Below are positions 17,104-26,270 of a DNA stretch of 64,000 bases, piece by piece. The position numbers and the translations under genes were made by a program. The notes below the pieces were generated by a model. It ran no database searches. It worked only from the letters and a program-made list of their open reading frames with translations, and was not told where the DNA came from. Positions within the stretch are counted from its first letter, which is position 1. Every line of letters starts with the position of its first letter. This DNA is from Maricaulis maris. Its GTDB lineage: Bacteria > Pseudomonadota > Alphaproteobacteria > Caulobacterales > Maricaulaceae. The stretch is taken from positions 310,001 to 374,000 of the forward strand of contig NZ_AP027270.1 of NCBI RefSeq assembly GCF_036322705.1. The letters run 5' to 3'.

Positions 17104-18150
17104 ATGACTGCAGCGCCTGACGCATCGCCGCGCGACGACATCGACCTCAATCGCCTCGAAGCCTGGCTGAAGGGTGAAATCGAGGGTCTGCAGGGGCCTT
17201 TGCGCCTGACCAAGTTTCCGGGCGGGCAGTCCAATCCGACCTATCGCCTCGACGCCGGAGGCGCGGCCTACGTGCTGCGCCGCAAGCCCTTTGGTCCGAC
17301 CTTGCCGTCGGCCCATGCCGTCGACCGGGAGCATCGTCTGATTGCCGCGCTCCATCCGACCGGATTCCCGGTCGCACGGCCTCTTGCGCTGTGCGAGGAC
17401 GACAGCGTCATCGGGTCGATCTTCTATGTCATGGAACTGGTTGATGGTCGCTCACTCGCTGACGGATCGCTGCCCGGCGAGACACCGAGGGCGCGCGGCG
17501 AGATGTATCGCGCACTGACTACCGCCCTCGCGGCGCTTCACAGTGTTGATCATGAGGAAGCCGGTCTCGCTGACTATGGCCGTCCGGGCAATTATTTCGA
17601 GCGCCAGGTCGGTCGCTGGACCAAGCAATATCGCGCCGCCCAGACCGACGATATTCCCGAGGTCGATGGCCTGATCGAATACCTGCCGCGCACCGTGCCG
17701 CAACAGACCCGCACCTCGATCATTCATGGCGACTACCGCATCGACAATGCGCTGTTCGAGCCGGACGGCACCCGCATCAAGGCAGTGCTGGACTGGGAGC
17801 TGTCCACGCTTGGCGATCCGCTGGCCGATTTTACCTATTACGCGATGCAATGGGCCATGCCGACCGGCGATGGCGGTGCCGGGCTGGATGGCGTCGACTT
17901 TGCTGCGAGCGGCATTCCGACGCTGGACGAGACTGTTGAGCTCTACTGCCAGCTCACCGGGCGCGATAGCGTGCCGACGATGGACTGGTATTTCGCCTAC
18001 AATCTCTTCCGCCTGGTCGGCATCGTCCAAGGCATCAAGAAGCGGATGATTGACGGCAACGCTTCAAGCGACAAGGCGGCGGCCACGGTCGCTCGGCTCG
18101 AGCCGCTGGCAATACGGGCATGGGAGTTTGCGCGCCGGGCCGGCGCCTGA
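17104..18150 (+). CDS. APH-family kinase (ACAD10/11 kinase-like)
   Basis: A 348-residue cytoplasmic phosphotransferase of the aminoglycoside-phosphotransferase fold. It has a glycine-rich [12 protein letters not shown] (about 38-49), Lys/Arg in [10 protein letters not shown], the catalytic loop [12 protein letters not shown] with Asp210, and [14 protein letters not shown] supplying the metal ligand. This pattern is that of the kinase domain of mammalian ACAD10/ACAD11, which phosphorylates 4-hydroxyacyl-CoA during hydroxy-acid breakdown, not of antibiotic resistance enzymes. ATG at 17104 is preferred; the longer frame would include promoter-like sequence. It leads an operon with SDR and thioesterase genes, supporting an acyl-CoA role. 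Confidence 0.85.
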   Translation: MTAAPDASPRDDIDLNRLEAWLKGEIEGLQGPLRLTKFPGGQSNPTYRLDAGGAAYVLRRKPFGPTLPSAHAVDREHRLIAALHPTGFPVARPLALCEDDSVIGSIFYVMELVDGRSLADGSLPGETPRARGEMYRALTTALAALHSVDHEEAGLADYGRPGNYFERQVGRWTKQYRAAQTDDIPEVDGLIEYLPRTVPQQTRTSIIHGDYRIDNALFEPDGTRIKAVLDWELSTLGDPLADFTYYAMQWAMPTGDGGAGLDGVDFAASGIPTLDETVELYCQLTGRDSVPTMDWYFAYNLFRLVGIVQGIKKRMIDGNASSDKAAATVARLEPLAIRAWEFARRAGA

Positions 18151-18194
18151 CACAGCTCGGGGTCAGAGCAATGAAATCCGATGGGGGAGGGACA

Positions 18195-19025
18195 ATGTCC
18201 ATTTTCAGTCTGGCGGGAAAGACCGCCCTTGTCACCGGCGCCGCTTCCGGTATCGGCCGGGCCTCTGCCCTGCTGTTCGCCGAGGCGGGGGCTCGCATTG
18301 TCGCCTGCGACCGGGCCGATGCGGTTCGCGAAACCGTCGAGGCCATCGTCGCGGCGGGCGGTGAGGCCGAAGCCGTTATCATGGATGCCGGCGATGAGGA
18401 TGACGTCGCGCGTGCCGTTGCCAGAGCCCTCTCGGTCTATGGCCGGCTTGATGTGGTCTACGCCAATGCCGGCATCACCGGCGGTTTGCCGGAATTCTTC
18501 GACACGACGGCGGAGACCTGGGCGGATGTACTGCGGATCAACCTGATCGGGCCCTTTCTCGCCATCAAGCACGCGGCACCCGCGATCATGAAGGCCGGTG
18601 GTGGCTCGATCATCTGCACAGCCTCGGTTGCCGGGCTGCGCTACGGCGCCGGACCCGTTGCCTATTCGGCCTCCAAGGCCGGGGTGATCAACCTCGTCCA
18701 GCACGCCTGCCAGAGCCTGGTCGGGATCAATGTCCGGGTTAACGCGATCTGCCCGGGGCTCACCGAAACCGGTATGACGAAGCCGCTCTACGACCAGGTC
18801 CGCGCCGTCGGCAAGGAGGACCGGATCGGTCAGCTCAACCCGCTGCAGCGCGGCGGCGAGCCGGAAGAGATCGCGGCCATGGCCCTCTTCCTCGCATCGC
18901 CGGCATCCAGCTATGTCAATGGACAGGCGATCGCCGTTGATGGCGGATTGTCGACCTCCCATCCCGTGGCGCCTGCGACGCAGAACGCCGTCAGGAAAGC
19001 CCTCGCCCAGCTCAAGGACGATTGA
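18195..19025 (+). CDS. SDR-family NAD(P)-dependent oxidoreductase
   Basis: A 276-residue classical short-chain dehydrogenase. It has the cofactor motif TGAASGIG, an acidic Asp after the second strand (VACDRAD) favouring NAD, NAG in YANAGITG, and the catalytic Ser with YSASK (Tyr and Lys). DGGLS near the C-terminus is typical. It would oxidise a hydroxyl on a lipid, sterol or hydroxyacyl-CoA. ATG at 18195 follows GGGAGGG; longer in-frame starts overlap the kinase gene and are rejected. Its stop overlaps the start of the thioesterase (TGATG), so the two are coupled. Confidence 0.9.
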   Translation: MSIFSLAGKTALVTGAASGIGRASALLFAEAGARIVACDRADAVRETVEAIVAAGGEAEAVIMDAGDEDDVARAVARALSVYGRLDVVYANAGITGGLPEFFDTTAETWADVLRINLIGPFLAIKHAAPAIMKAGGGSIICTASVAGLRYGAGPVAYSASKAGVINLVQHACQSLVGINVRVNAICPGLTETGMTKPLYDQVRAVGKEDRIGQLNPLQRGGEPEEIAAMALFLASPASSYVNGQAIAVDGGLSTSHPVAPATQNAVRKALAQLKDD

Positions 19026-19801
19026 TGTCGTTACCCCAAATCCTCGCCGCCGCCACGACCGGCGACGACACCCTGACCGCCGTCATCCCGGATACCTGGA
19101 TGCAGGGTCGGACCGCCTATGGTGGACTGTCCGCCGCGATCGCGCTGGAAGCGGCGATGCGTTCGCAGGACGAGCTGCCTCCTTTGCGCTCAGCCCAGAT
19201 CGCCTTTGTCGGACCACTCGCCGGGGAGGTCACGGTGAAGACCGAGCTCCTACGTCGCGGCCGGACCGCCGCCTTTATCGAGGCCAATGTCTATGGCGAC
19301 GGCAAGCTGGGGCTGAAGGCGCTTTTCGTCTTCATGATCGGGCTCGAGTCGAGCATCGACTACGCCGCCGCTGTGAAGCCGGACGCGCCTGACCATGCCA
19401 GTGCAGCGCCGGCACCGACCCATCCGGATCCCAAATTCTTCACCAATAATCTGGAATTCCGGCACGCCCTGCCGATCGAGCAGCGCCATACGCCGGACTT
19501 CCTGCGCTGGGTGCGGCTGAACGAGCGGGGCGGGCTGCACCCGATGGTCGAGATGATGGCCATTGGTGACGCCATGCCGCCCGCCGCCATGGCATTGTTC
19601 GACAAGCCGGGTCCGATCAGCTCGATGACCTGGCAGGTCAATCTGCTGACCGATGCCCCGGTTACGACGGATGGCTGGTGGCTGACCCGCTCGACGGCGG
19701 ATCTGGCGCGGCACGGTTCGTCGAGCCAGGTGATGCAGGTCTGGAATGCCGACCGTGAGCCGGTCATCACTGGTATGCAGAGCGTCGCCATTTTCGTCTG
19801 A
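19025..19801 (+). CDS. acyl-CoA thioesterase-family (double hotdog) protein
   Basis: A 258-residue protein resembling the 4HBT_3/TesB-like double-hotdog thioesterases. The N-terminal hotdog has GRTAYGGLSAAIALEAA and AQIAFVGPLAGEV; the C-terminal hotdog includes SMTWQVNLL and ADLARHGSSSQVMQVWN. Probably hydrolyses an acyl-CoA made or released by the adjacent enzymes. ATG at 19025 shares bases with the SDR stop (TGATG). A strong bidirectional hairpin follows the stop. It is the second thioesterase of the region and differs from the TesB protein at 2367. The substrate is unknown. Confidence 0.82.
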   Translation: MSLPQILAAATTGDDTLTAVIPDTWMQGRTAYGGLSAAIALEAAMRSQDELPPLRSAQIAFVGPLAGEVTVKTELLRRGRTAAFIEANVYGDGKLGLKALFVFMIGLESSIDYAAAVKPDAPDHASAAPAPTHPDPKFFTNNLEFRHALPIEQRHTPDFLRWVRLNERGGLHPMVEMMAIGDAMPPAAMALFDKPGPISSMTWQVNLLTDAPVTTDGWWLTRSTADLARHGSSSQVMQVWNADREPVITGMQSVAIFV

Positions 19802-19808
19802 CGTGAAA

Positions 19809-19836
19809 GCGGGGCGGATCGTCTGATCCGCCCCGC
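19809..19836. terminator. bidirectional hairpin between convergent genes
   Basis: A perfect 12-bp GC-rich stem (19809-19820 with 19825-19836) with loop GTCT lies between the thioesterase stop (19801) and the DUF3089 gene stop (19881). It could end transcription from both sides; T-runs are short. Confidence 0.75.
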
Positions 19837-19880
19837 GTCCGTCAGCCACCCCAGCCCCGGGGCGGTGTCCTGTGACCGGT

Positions 19881-21017
19881 TTACTCGCTGTAGGCGTCGG
19901 CCTGGCGGGCAATGAGGTCGATCAGATCGCCTTGGGCAAGGCCGACATCAAGCAGGTGCAGGCCCCAATCCGCGAGGATCGTGCCATTGACCACCACGTC
20001 GCCGACAATGTCGTCGACCCGCGGATCGCTCGGGTCACCCGTCACGGTGATGGCGAGATAGCTGCCGTGTTCATTGTTGACACACTGGCCTGTCAGCATC
20101 CCGGGAATCTGGACGAAGTCCGTTGTGATCTCGGCGCCGCCCTCGACCCAGGGGGTGGGCTCGGCGGATGAGGTGAAGGCGCCGCCCGCCGACAGATAAG
20201 CATTCAGTGCAGCGTCACCATTGCCCACGAGGTCGGCCGGGTTGGTGCAGGCAACCTCGACGGACGGGTCCTCCAGATTGCCGAAGCGCGCGCCTTCCGG
20301 CGGCGGCGCGTCGGCGCGGAAAGAGACATAGCTGATCAGGCAGCCGGTCTGGTCGGCGGACTGGCAGGTCGGCACGGACTGGAAGGCGCCGCCGACGCGT
20401 TCGCCTGGCGGCAAGGCGACATTGTAGCCGATCAGCATGGCGGACAGCATGCGCTCCTGGATCGGCTGGCCATCAATCAGGCGAGCGACCAGCGGCTCCA
20501 GCATGCGTGCGCCCTGGGAATGTCCGATCAGGACGAAGGGGCGCCCGTTATTGTCATGCTCGAGATAGTGCTGGAAGGCAGTCTGAACGTCGAGATAGGC
20601 GGTCACGCCATCAACCTCGACCGGTTGACCGGCCATCATGGTCCGCAATGCGGTCAGGGTGATCTGGCGATACATCGGAGCGAAGGTCCGGCAGACTTCG
20701 CCAAAGCGCGCGAACTGGGCCGAGATCACACTGTTTTCCTCGGTATTCGCGATCATGTCCGAATTCGGTGTCAGATCATTGGACACGGTCGGATAGACGT
20801 AGAAGCAATCAACCCCGGGATCACTGGCGGCCGTGAAGGCATCGACGCGGGTCGACCCGTCCGCTTCCACCACCGTGCTGTCGAGGTCGACGGTGCAGGC
20901 GTCTTCCCGACCGGGCCGGCACAGCCAGGCGTCGGCGGCGTCGTAGTCGGGGGCTGAATAACCGGGTGGTTGGGCGAGCAGGCTGGTTCCCGCCATCATG
21001 AGTGTTGCGATCAGCAT
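19881..21017 (-). CDS. DUF3089 secreted alpha/beta-hydrolase
   Basis: A 378-residue protein with an N-terminal signal peptide (about 1-15, MLIATLMMAGTSLLAQ) and the DUF3089 fold, an alpha/beta-hydrolase variant. Visible motifs are VDCFYVYPTVSND near the start of the domain, the nucleophile elbow IGHSQGARML, and a late ITVTGDP...NNEHGSYL region likely to hold the acidic and His residues. It probably acts in the periplasm on an ester or lipid. It lies 41 bases downstream of the acyl-CoA synthetase in the same direction, so the pair may release and then activate a fatty or carboxylic acid. The substrate is not identifiable by eye. Confidence 0.87.
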   Translation of the reverse strand: MLIATLMMAGTSLLAQPPGYSAPDYDAADAWLCRPGREDACTVDLDSTVVEADGSTRVDAFTAASDPGVDCFYVYPTVSNDLTPNSDMIANTEENSVISAQFARFGEVCRTFAPMYRQITLTALRTMMAGQPVEVDGVTAYLDVQTAFQHYLEHDNNGRPFVLIGHSQGARMLEPLVARLIDGQPIQERMLSAMLIGYNVALPPGERVGGAFQSVPTCQSADQTGCLISYVSFRADAPPPEGARFGNLEDPSVEVACTNPADLVGNGDAALNAYLSAGGAFTSSAEPTPWVEGGAEITTDFVQIPGMLTGQCVNNEHGSYLAITVTGDPSDPRVDDIVGDVVVNGTILADWGLHLLDVGLAQGDLIDLIARQADAYSE

Positions 21018-21058
21018 TGTGTGTCTCCCGTTGAAAGGGCCGGTTGATCCGGCTCGGT

Positions 21059-22822
21059 TCAGGCGTGTTCCTTGGCAAACAGAGGTCTCAGCTCGGTCTT
21101 GATGATCTTGCCATTCGCATTGCGCGGCAGGGTCTCGTCGGAGAACAGGATGCGGACCGGCGTCTTGAAGACGGCGAGGCGTTCGCGAACCCAGGCCTTG
21201 AGTTCGTCCTCGCTGGCGCTGGCGCCGGGAGCGAGGTGGACCACAGCAGCCGGCTCTTCGCCGAGGGTGCGATGCGGGATGCCGACAAGGGCGGCGTCGG
21301 TGACGGCCGGGTGCGCGTAGAGAACATTCTCGACCTCGGTCGAATAGATGTTCTCGCCGCCCCGGATGATGATGTCCTTGGCGCGGTCGACGATGAAGCA
21401 GAAGCCTTCCTCATCGAGCCGCGCGAGATCGCCGGTACGGATCCAGCCATCCTGAAACGTCTCGGCTGTCGCCTCGGGATTATTCCAGTAACCAGCGACG
21501 ATCTGGGGTCCGCGCGCCCACAGTTCCCCGACCTCGCCGACGGGGAGCTCACGGTCGCCCTCCGGCGACATGATGCGCAAATCGGTGACAGCGACCGGCG
21601 GTCCACAGCTGTCCGGACGATTGAGGTAATCCTCGGCTGAGTGGCTGGTCGCGGTGCCGGCGGTCTCGGTCATGCCCCAGCCATTGCCGGGCAGGGCGCC
21701 GAACACGTCGCGAATTTTTCGGACAAGATCGGGCGCCGACGGGGCGCCGCCATAGGAGACGGTCTCCAGCGAGGACAGGTCATACTTGTCGCGATCCGGG
21801 TGCTCGATGAGCTGCCAGGCGATGGTCGGAACGCCGCCGGTCATGTTGACCTTTTCGCGCTCGATGATCTGGTAGGCTTTCACCACATCCCATTTGGCCA
21901 TGAAGACGAAGGCGTGACCGGCAAACATACCGCCCATCAGTCCGGCATTGCAGGCGGTGACGTGGAAGAGCGGTATGACAGTCAGCATCACCTTCGGCGT
22001 CGGCGCCGGTGGCGTCTCGCCGCGTCTCAGACAGGCCCGGGCAGCGGCATAGGAAGAGGACAGGATATTGGTGAGGATGTTGCGGTGGGTGCCCAGCGCG
22101 CCCTTGGGATTGCCGGTGGTCCCGCTGGTATAGAAGATCGTCGCGGCGTCATCCGTATCGATGTCGATATCCGGCAGGTCGCCATCGGGCAGCCCGGCAT
22201 AACGATCCGGCGTGCCGATCAGGTCTTCGAGGCGGCGGGCCGGTGTGGCTGGTGGCGTGTCGCAGCGGCTGACCAAGATATGGGCCAGATCGGGCAGGCC
22301 CGACATCTCCGGCGCGATCCTGTCCCAGCGATCTGCATCGCAGATCAGCGCTTTTGCGCCTGAATTGCTGAGGCCATACGCCAGCTCCGCCCCGGTCCAC
22401 CAGGCATTGAGCGGGACCACGACGGCACCGAGGCTGGTGATGGCGAAAAAGGCGACAGGCCATTCCGGGAGGTTGCGCATCGCGAGCCCGACACGGTCAC
22501 CCTTGGTGATCCCCATCGCGGCGAGTTCTGCGGCGAGGGCGCGGGTCGCGCGGAACCAGGCCTCATAGCTGACCCGCTCGTCCTCGTGGATGAGGAATGT
22601 CTGCTTGCCATGGCTGCGGGCGTGGCGAGCCAGGTCGGCAAGGCTGCCGAGGGCATGTTTCCAGACCCGGGTTTCGATACCGCGAACCCGTACGGTTTCC
22701 ATCTCGAACCGGGTTCCGGGCGCGCACAAGCGTGCCCGTGCCTGTTTCAGCGTGCAGGCCGGCCAGTTGGCTGGAACGCCTGACCCGGCGGATGCGGTGC
22801 CCGCCTCTGTGCTGTTTTCCAT
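21059..22822 (-). CDS. acyl-CoA synthetase (AMP-forming)
   Basis: Activates a carboxylic acid with ATP and CoA. The 587 residues contain the ANL-superfamily motifs in order: the ATP loop YTSGTTGNPKGA, GWGMTET, the hinge region TGDLARLDEEGF and DRAKDIIIRGGENI, and the C-terminal catalytic Lys in NANGKIIKTEL. An N-terminal stretch of about 60 residues precedes the adenylation core. It is the first gene of an operon with the DUF3089 hydrolase and diverges from the fused hydratase/dehydrogenase gene, so activation and beta-oxidation steps share one control region that contains copy 2 of the candidate operator. Chain length or ring specificity is unknown. Confidence 0.93.
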   Translation of the reverse strand: MENSTEAGTASAGSGVPANWPACTLKQARARLCAPGTRFEMETVRVRGIETRVWKHALGSLADLARHARSHGKQTFLIHEDERVSYEAWFRATRALAAELAAMGITKGDRVGLAMRNLPEWPVAFFAITSLGAVVVPLNAWWTGAELAYGLSNSGAKALICDADRWDRIAPEMSGLPDLAHILVSRCDTPPATPARRLEDLIGTPDRYAGLPDGDLPDIDIDTDDAATIFYTSGTTGNPKGALGTHRNILTNILSSSYAAARACLRRGETPPAPTPKVMLTVIPLFHVTACNAGLMGGMFAGHAFVFMAKWDVVKAYQIIEREKVNMTGGVPTIAWQLIEHPDRDKYDLSSLETVSYGGAPSAPDLVRKIRDVFGALPGNGWGMTETAGTATSHSAEDYLNRPDSCGPPVAVTDLRIMSPEGDRELPVGEVGELWARGPQIVAGYWNNPEATAETFQDGWIRTGDLARLDEEGFCFIVDRAKDIIIRGGENIYSTEVENVLYAHPAVTDAALVGIPHRTLGEEPAAVVHLAPGASASEDELKAWVRERLAVFKTPVRILFSDETLPRNANGKIIKTELRPLFAKEHA

Positions 22823-22942
22823 CCCCGACGAAATCCTGTTTTCGGTTTGCTGTTCTATTTGTTGTCTGGACGATAGTGGTGAACCTTATTTATCACAAGC
22901 GCTCAGCATATTGGTCTGGCACCCGGCGTGGTTGCCTACTAT

Positions 22943-22961
22943 ATCGAATGCAGGGTATGCA
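22943..22961. promoter_or_regulatory. candidate operator, copy 2
   Basis: ATCGAAT (22943-22949), four bases, GGTATGCA (22954-22961), identical at all 15 fixed positions to copy 1. A weak -10-like TACTAT (22937-22942) sits directly before it, mirroring the placement of copy 1. It lies between the acyl-CoA synthetase and the hydratase/dehydrogenase genes. Confidence 0.5.
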
Positions 22962-23036
22962 GCCTTTCGCAGCGGCCTACTGGCCTGTTCAGGCTATCAA
23001 GCGGCACAGTCAAGCGCCCGGTGAGGGCTGAAAAAA

Positions 23037-23049
23037 GGAGATGGGGATG
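23037..23049 (+). promoter_or_regulatory. ribosome-binding site fixing the 23047 start
   Basis: GGAG at 23037-23040 abuts a first ATG (23041) with no spacing, but is 6 bases from the second in-frame ATG (23047). The second is therefore taken as the start. Confidence 0.7.
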
Positions 23050-25086
23050 TCGGTTATCAGCACGCGCAAGGATGGGGATGTTCTGGTCGTCACGTCCAAG
23101 AATCCGCCGGTCAATGCGCTTGGTCAGGCTGTCCGTGCAGGACTGGCCGACGCGATCGCCCAGGCCGCTGCCGATGACACGATCAAGGCCATCGTGATTA
23201 CTTGTGAAGGCCGGACCTTCTTTGCCGGTGCCGACATCACCGAGTTCGGCAAGCCGCCCGTGGGCCCGTCACTGCCCGAAGTCATCGACGCCATCGAGGC
23301 GAGTGCCAAGCCGGTCGTTGCCGCCATCCACGGCACCGCGCTGGGCGGCGGGCTGGAAGTGGCGCTCGGGTGTCATTACCGGATCGCGGCCGCGTCGGCC
23401 AAGCTCGGCCTGCCCGAAGTGAAGCTCGGTCTCCTCCCCGGTGCCGGCGGAACCCAGCGACTGCCGCGCGTCGTCGGTGTCGAGGCGGCGCTGCCGATGG
23501 TGGTCAAGGGTGACCCGATCCCGGCCGCGACCGCCGAGCGGATTGGCCTGGTGGACAAGCTGGTCGCCGACGATCAGCTGACCGAGAGCGGGGTCGCCTT
23601 TGCGCGCAGCGTAATCGGTGCATCCAGTCATCCGGTCTCTAGCGCCCGCACCGACAAGATCGACACCAGCCTGGGTGACGCCTTCTTTGACGAGTTCCGC
23701 AAGACCGAGTTGCGCCGCCTGAAGGGTTTTGAGGCACCTGAAGCCTGCATCCAGGCCGTCCGCGCGGCCATTGACCTGCCCTTCGCGGACGGGATCAAGC
23801 GCGAGCGCGAACTGTTCGGTCAGTTGATGACAGGCACCCAGTCTGCGGCCTTGCGCCATGTCTTCTTCGCCGAGCGAGCGGCCAGCAAGATTGACGGTAT
23901 TCCGGCCGATACGCCGGTGCTCCCGATCGCCAAGGTCGGTATTCTCGGTGCTGGTACCATGGGCGGCGGCATTGCCATGAACTTCCTGACGGCGGGTATC
24001 CCGGTTACCATTCTTGAGCGCGAGCAGGCGGCTCTGGATCGCGGTGTCGCGATCATCCGCAAGAATTATGAGCGCTCGGCCGCGCGCGGCAAGTTCACCA
24101 CTGATCAGGTCGCCCAGTGCATGGACCGCCTGACCCCGACCCTCGAGATGACAGACCTGGCCGATTGCGATCTCGTGATCGAGGCGGTGTTCGAGCATAT
24201 GGAGGTCAAGAAAGAGGTCTTCACCAAGCTCGATGCGATCGTGAAGCCGGGGGCCATCCTCGCCTCGAACACCTCCTATCTCAATGTCGATGAAATGGCC
24301 GCGGTGACCAAGCGCCCGGAATATGTACTCGGCCTGCATTTCTTCTCGCCGGCCAATGTGATGCGCCTGCTTGAGATCGTGAAGGCCGCCAAGACCGCTC
24401 CGGCCGTCCTCAAGACGGCCATGGCGCTGTCCAAGAAGATCGGCAAGGTCGCGGTCGTGTCCGGGGTCTGCCATGGCTTTATTGGCAACCGCATGCTGTC
24501 GCCGCGGCAACAGGCGGCCAACGCCATGCTGATGCAGGGTATCGCGCCGTGGGCAGTCGATGACGCACTGACCGATTTCGGCATGCCGATGGGCCCGTTC
24601 CAGATGGCCGACCTCGCGGGTCTGGATCTGGGCTGGGACAAGGCGAACTCAAAGGGCGAGACCATCCGTGATGTGCTCTGCGAGCGCGACCGGCGGGGCC
24701 AGAAGACCGGCAAGGGCTTTTATGACTATGACGAGAACCGTCGCCGGACGCCGTCCAAAGAGGTCGAGGAGATCATCGCTGCCTTCGCTGCCAAGTCTGG
24801 TGGGGCCGCGCAGTCCTTCACGTCCGAAGAGATCCGCGACCGGCTGCTCTTCCCGATGGTCAATGAGGGCGCCAAGATCCTCGACGAGGGTATGGCCCAA
24901 CGTGCCTCCGACATCGATACGGTGTGGATCAACGGCTATGGCTGGCCGGCCTATACCGGCGGACCGATGTTCTGGGCCGACACGATCGGTCTCGATACGG
25001 TTGTTGCCGGTCTGAAGGCCTTCGGCCACGAAGTCTCGCCTTACCTCGCCGACAAGGCGGCCAAGGGCGAGCGTTTCAACGGCTAG
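23047..25086 (+). CDS. fused enoyl-CoA hydratase / 3-hydroxyacyl-CoA dehydrogenase
   Basis: Two consecutive beta-oxidation steps in one 679-residue chain. The N-terminal crotonase half (about 1-190) has the oxyanion-hole region HGTALGGGLEVALG and EVKLGLLPGAGGTQR, giving both catalytic Glu positions. The central NAD domain (about 295-475) has VGILGAGTMGGGIAM and the catalytic-His element LGLHFFSPANVM. The C-terminal helical repeats (about 480-670) include GFIGNRM and MGPFQMADLAGLD. The layout is FadB/FadJ-like. The downstream CaiB gene is convergent, and the two stop codons share CTAG. The expected partner thiolase is at 3865. Confidence 0.94.
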   Translation: MSVISTRKDGDVLVVTSKNPPVNALGQAVRAGLADAIAQAAADDTIKAIVITCEGRTFFAGADITEFGKPPVGPSLPEVIDAIEASAKPVVAAIHGTALGGGLEVALGCHYRIAAASAKLGLPEVKLGLLPGAGGTQRLPRVVGVEAALPMVVKGDPIPAATAERIGLVDKLVADDQLTESGVAFARSVIGASSHPVSSARTDKIDTSLGDAFFDEFRKTELRRLKGFEAPEACIQAVRAAIDLPFADGIKRERELFGQLMTGTQSAALRHVFFAERAASKIDGIPADTPVLPIAKVGILGAGTMGGGIAMNFLTAGIPVTILEREQAALDRGVAIIRKNYERSAARGKFTTDQVAQCMDRLTPTLEMTDLADCDLVIEAVFEHMEVKKEVFTKLDAIVKPGAILASNTSYLNVDEMAAVTKRPEYVLGLHFFSPANVMRLLEIVKAAKTAPAVLKTAMALSKKIGKVAVVSGVCHGFIGNRMLSPRQQAANAMLMQGIAPWAVDDALTDFGMPMGPFQMADLAGLDLGWDKANSKGETIRDVLCERDRRGQKTGKGFYDYDENRRRTPSKEVEEIIAAFAAKSGGAAQSFTSEEIRDRLLFPMVNEGAKILDEGMAQRASDIDTVWINGYGWPAYTGGPMFWADTIGLDTVVAGLKAFGHEVSPYLADKAAKGERFNG

Positions 25087-26270
25087 CCTTTGGCGGGCCA
25101 GCCGCCTTGTCGCAAGCCTGCCTTCACGGCCTCGGTGTGCTCACCGGGGCCGGGGGCTCGCGTCGTGGCGCCGGTTTCACTGCCGGTCATCCGGATGGGT
25201 GAGCGCAGGCCCGGAATGCCCTCGGAGGCAATCGCCATGCCGCGGTCCCGGACCTGCGGGTCGTCAAAGGCTTCAGCGACCGTATTGATCGGACCGCCGG
25301 GCACGCCATTGGCTTCCAGCAGGTCGAGCGCCTGCTTGCGGCTGAGGCTGACCAGCTTGTCGCTCATCAAGGCAGTCAGCGGGGCCCGATTGGCGACGCG
25401 TTGCGCATTCTTGCGGTTCGCGGCCAGCACATCGGGGTCGAGGCCGAGCGCTATCGCGAGGCGTTCGAACTGGCCGTCATTGCCGCAGGCGATGATGATG
25501 TGGCCGTCGCGGCAGGTGAATTCCTGATAGGGCACGATCGACGGGTGGGCATTGCCGATCCGGCGCGGCGCGACTCCTGTCGCGAAATAGTTCAGCGCTT
25601 GATTGCCCAGCACGCCGACCATCGAGTCCAGCAGTGACATGTCGATGTGCTGGCCCTGTCCTGTCCGCTCGCGCTGGGCCAGGGCGGCCTGGATGGCGAT
25701 GGTGGCATACAGGCCGGTGAAGATGTCGGCAAAGGCGACGCCGAGGCGTTGCGGCGGGCCGTCAGCCTCCCCGGTCAGGTCCATGATGCCGCTCATGGCC
25801 TGGATGGCGAGGTCATAGCCGGCCCGGTGGGCGTAGGGGCCGGTCTGACCGAACCCCGTGACCGAGCAATAGACGAGGCGCGGGTGATCGGCGGCAAGGC
25901 TGGCATGGTCAAGCCCGTATTTGGCCAGCCCGCCGACCTTGAAGTTCTCGACCACCACGTCGGCGTCAGCGATCAGGGCGCGGACGAAGTCCAGATCCTC
26001 GGTCTTTTGGAAGTCGGCCGTGACCGAGCGCTTGCCGCGATTGCAGGAGTGGTAATAGGCGGCTGCCCGTCCGCTCTCGTGCTCAATCCAGGGTGGGCCC
26101 CAGGTCCGGGTATCGTCCCCGGACGGGCTCTCGACCTTGATCACATCGGCCCCGAGATCGGCCAGCGTCTGACCGACCCATGGGCCGGCGAGGATGCGGG
26201 CGAGTTCGACAACCTTCAGCCCGGCAAGGGCGCGTTCCGGCGGCGCGCTCATGGCCGGGTCGTCGTTCAT
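25083..26270 (-). CDS. CaiB/BaiF-type family III CoA transferase
   Basis: A 395-residue protein that moves CoA from an acyl-CoA to a carboxylic acid without spending ATP. It shows LKVVELARILAGPW at the N-terminus, ADVIKVESP, RGKRSV, FGQTGPYAHRAGYD and the likely catalytic Asp182 in FADIFTGLYA, followed by TGQGQHIDMSLLDS. ATG at 26270 overlaps the MarR stop (ATGA), so the longer upstream frame is not used. Its own stop overlaps the stop of the convergent beta-oxidation gene by 4 bases. It is co-transcribed with the MarR regulator and probably feeds an acid, possibly a steroid or dicarboxylate, into the pathway. Confidence 0.92.
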   Translation of the reverse strand: MNDDPAMSAPPERALAGLKVVELARILAGPWVGQTLADLGADVIKVESPSGDDTRTWGPPWIEHESGRAAAYYHSCNRGKRSVTADFQKTEDLDFVRALIADADVVVENFKVGGLAKYGLDHASLAADHPRLVYCSVTGFGQTGPYAHRAGYDLAIQAMSGIMDLTGEADGPPQRLGVAFADIFTGLYATIAIQAALAQRERTGQGQHIDMSLLDSMVGVLGNQALNYFATGVAPRRIGNAHPSIVPYQEFTCRDGHIIIACGNDGQFERLAIALGLDPDVLAANRKNAQRVANRAPLTALMSDKLVSLSRKQALDLLEANGVPGGPINTVAEAFDDPQVRDRGMAIASEGIPGLRSPIRMTGSETGATTRAPGPGEHTEAVKAGLRQGGWPAKG

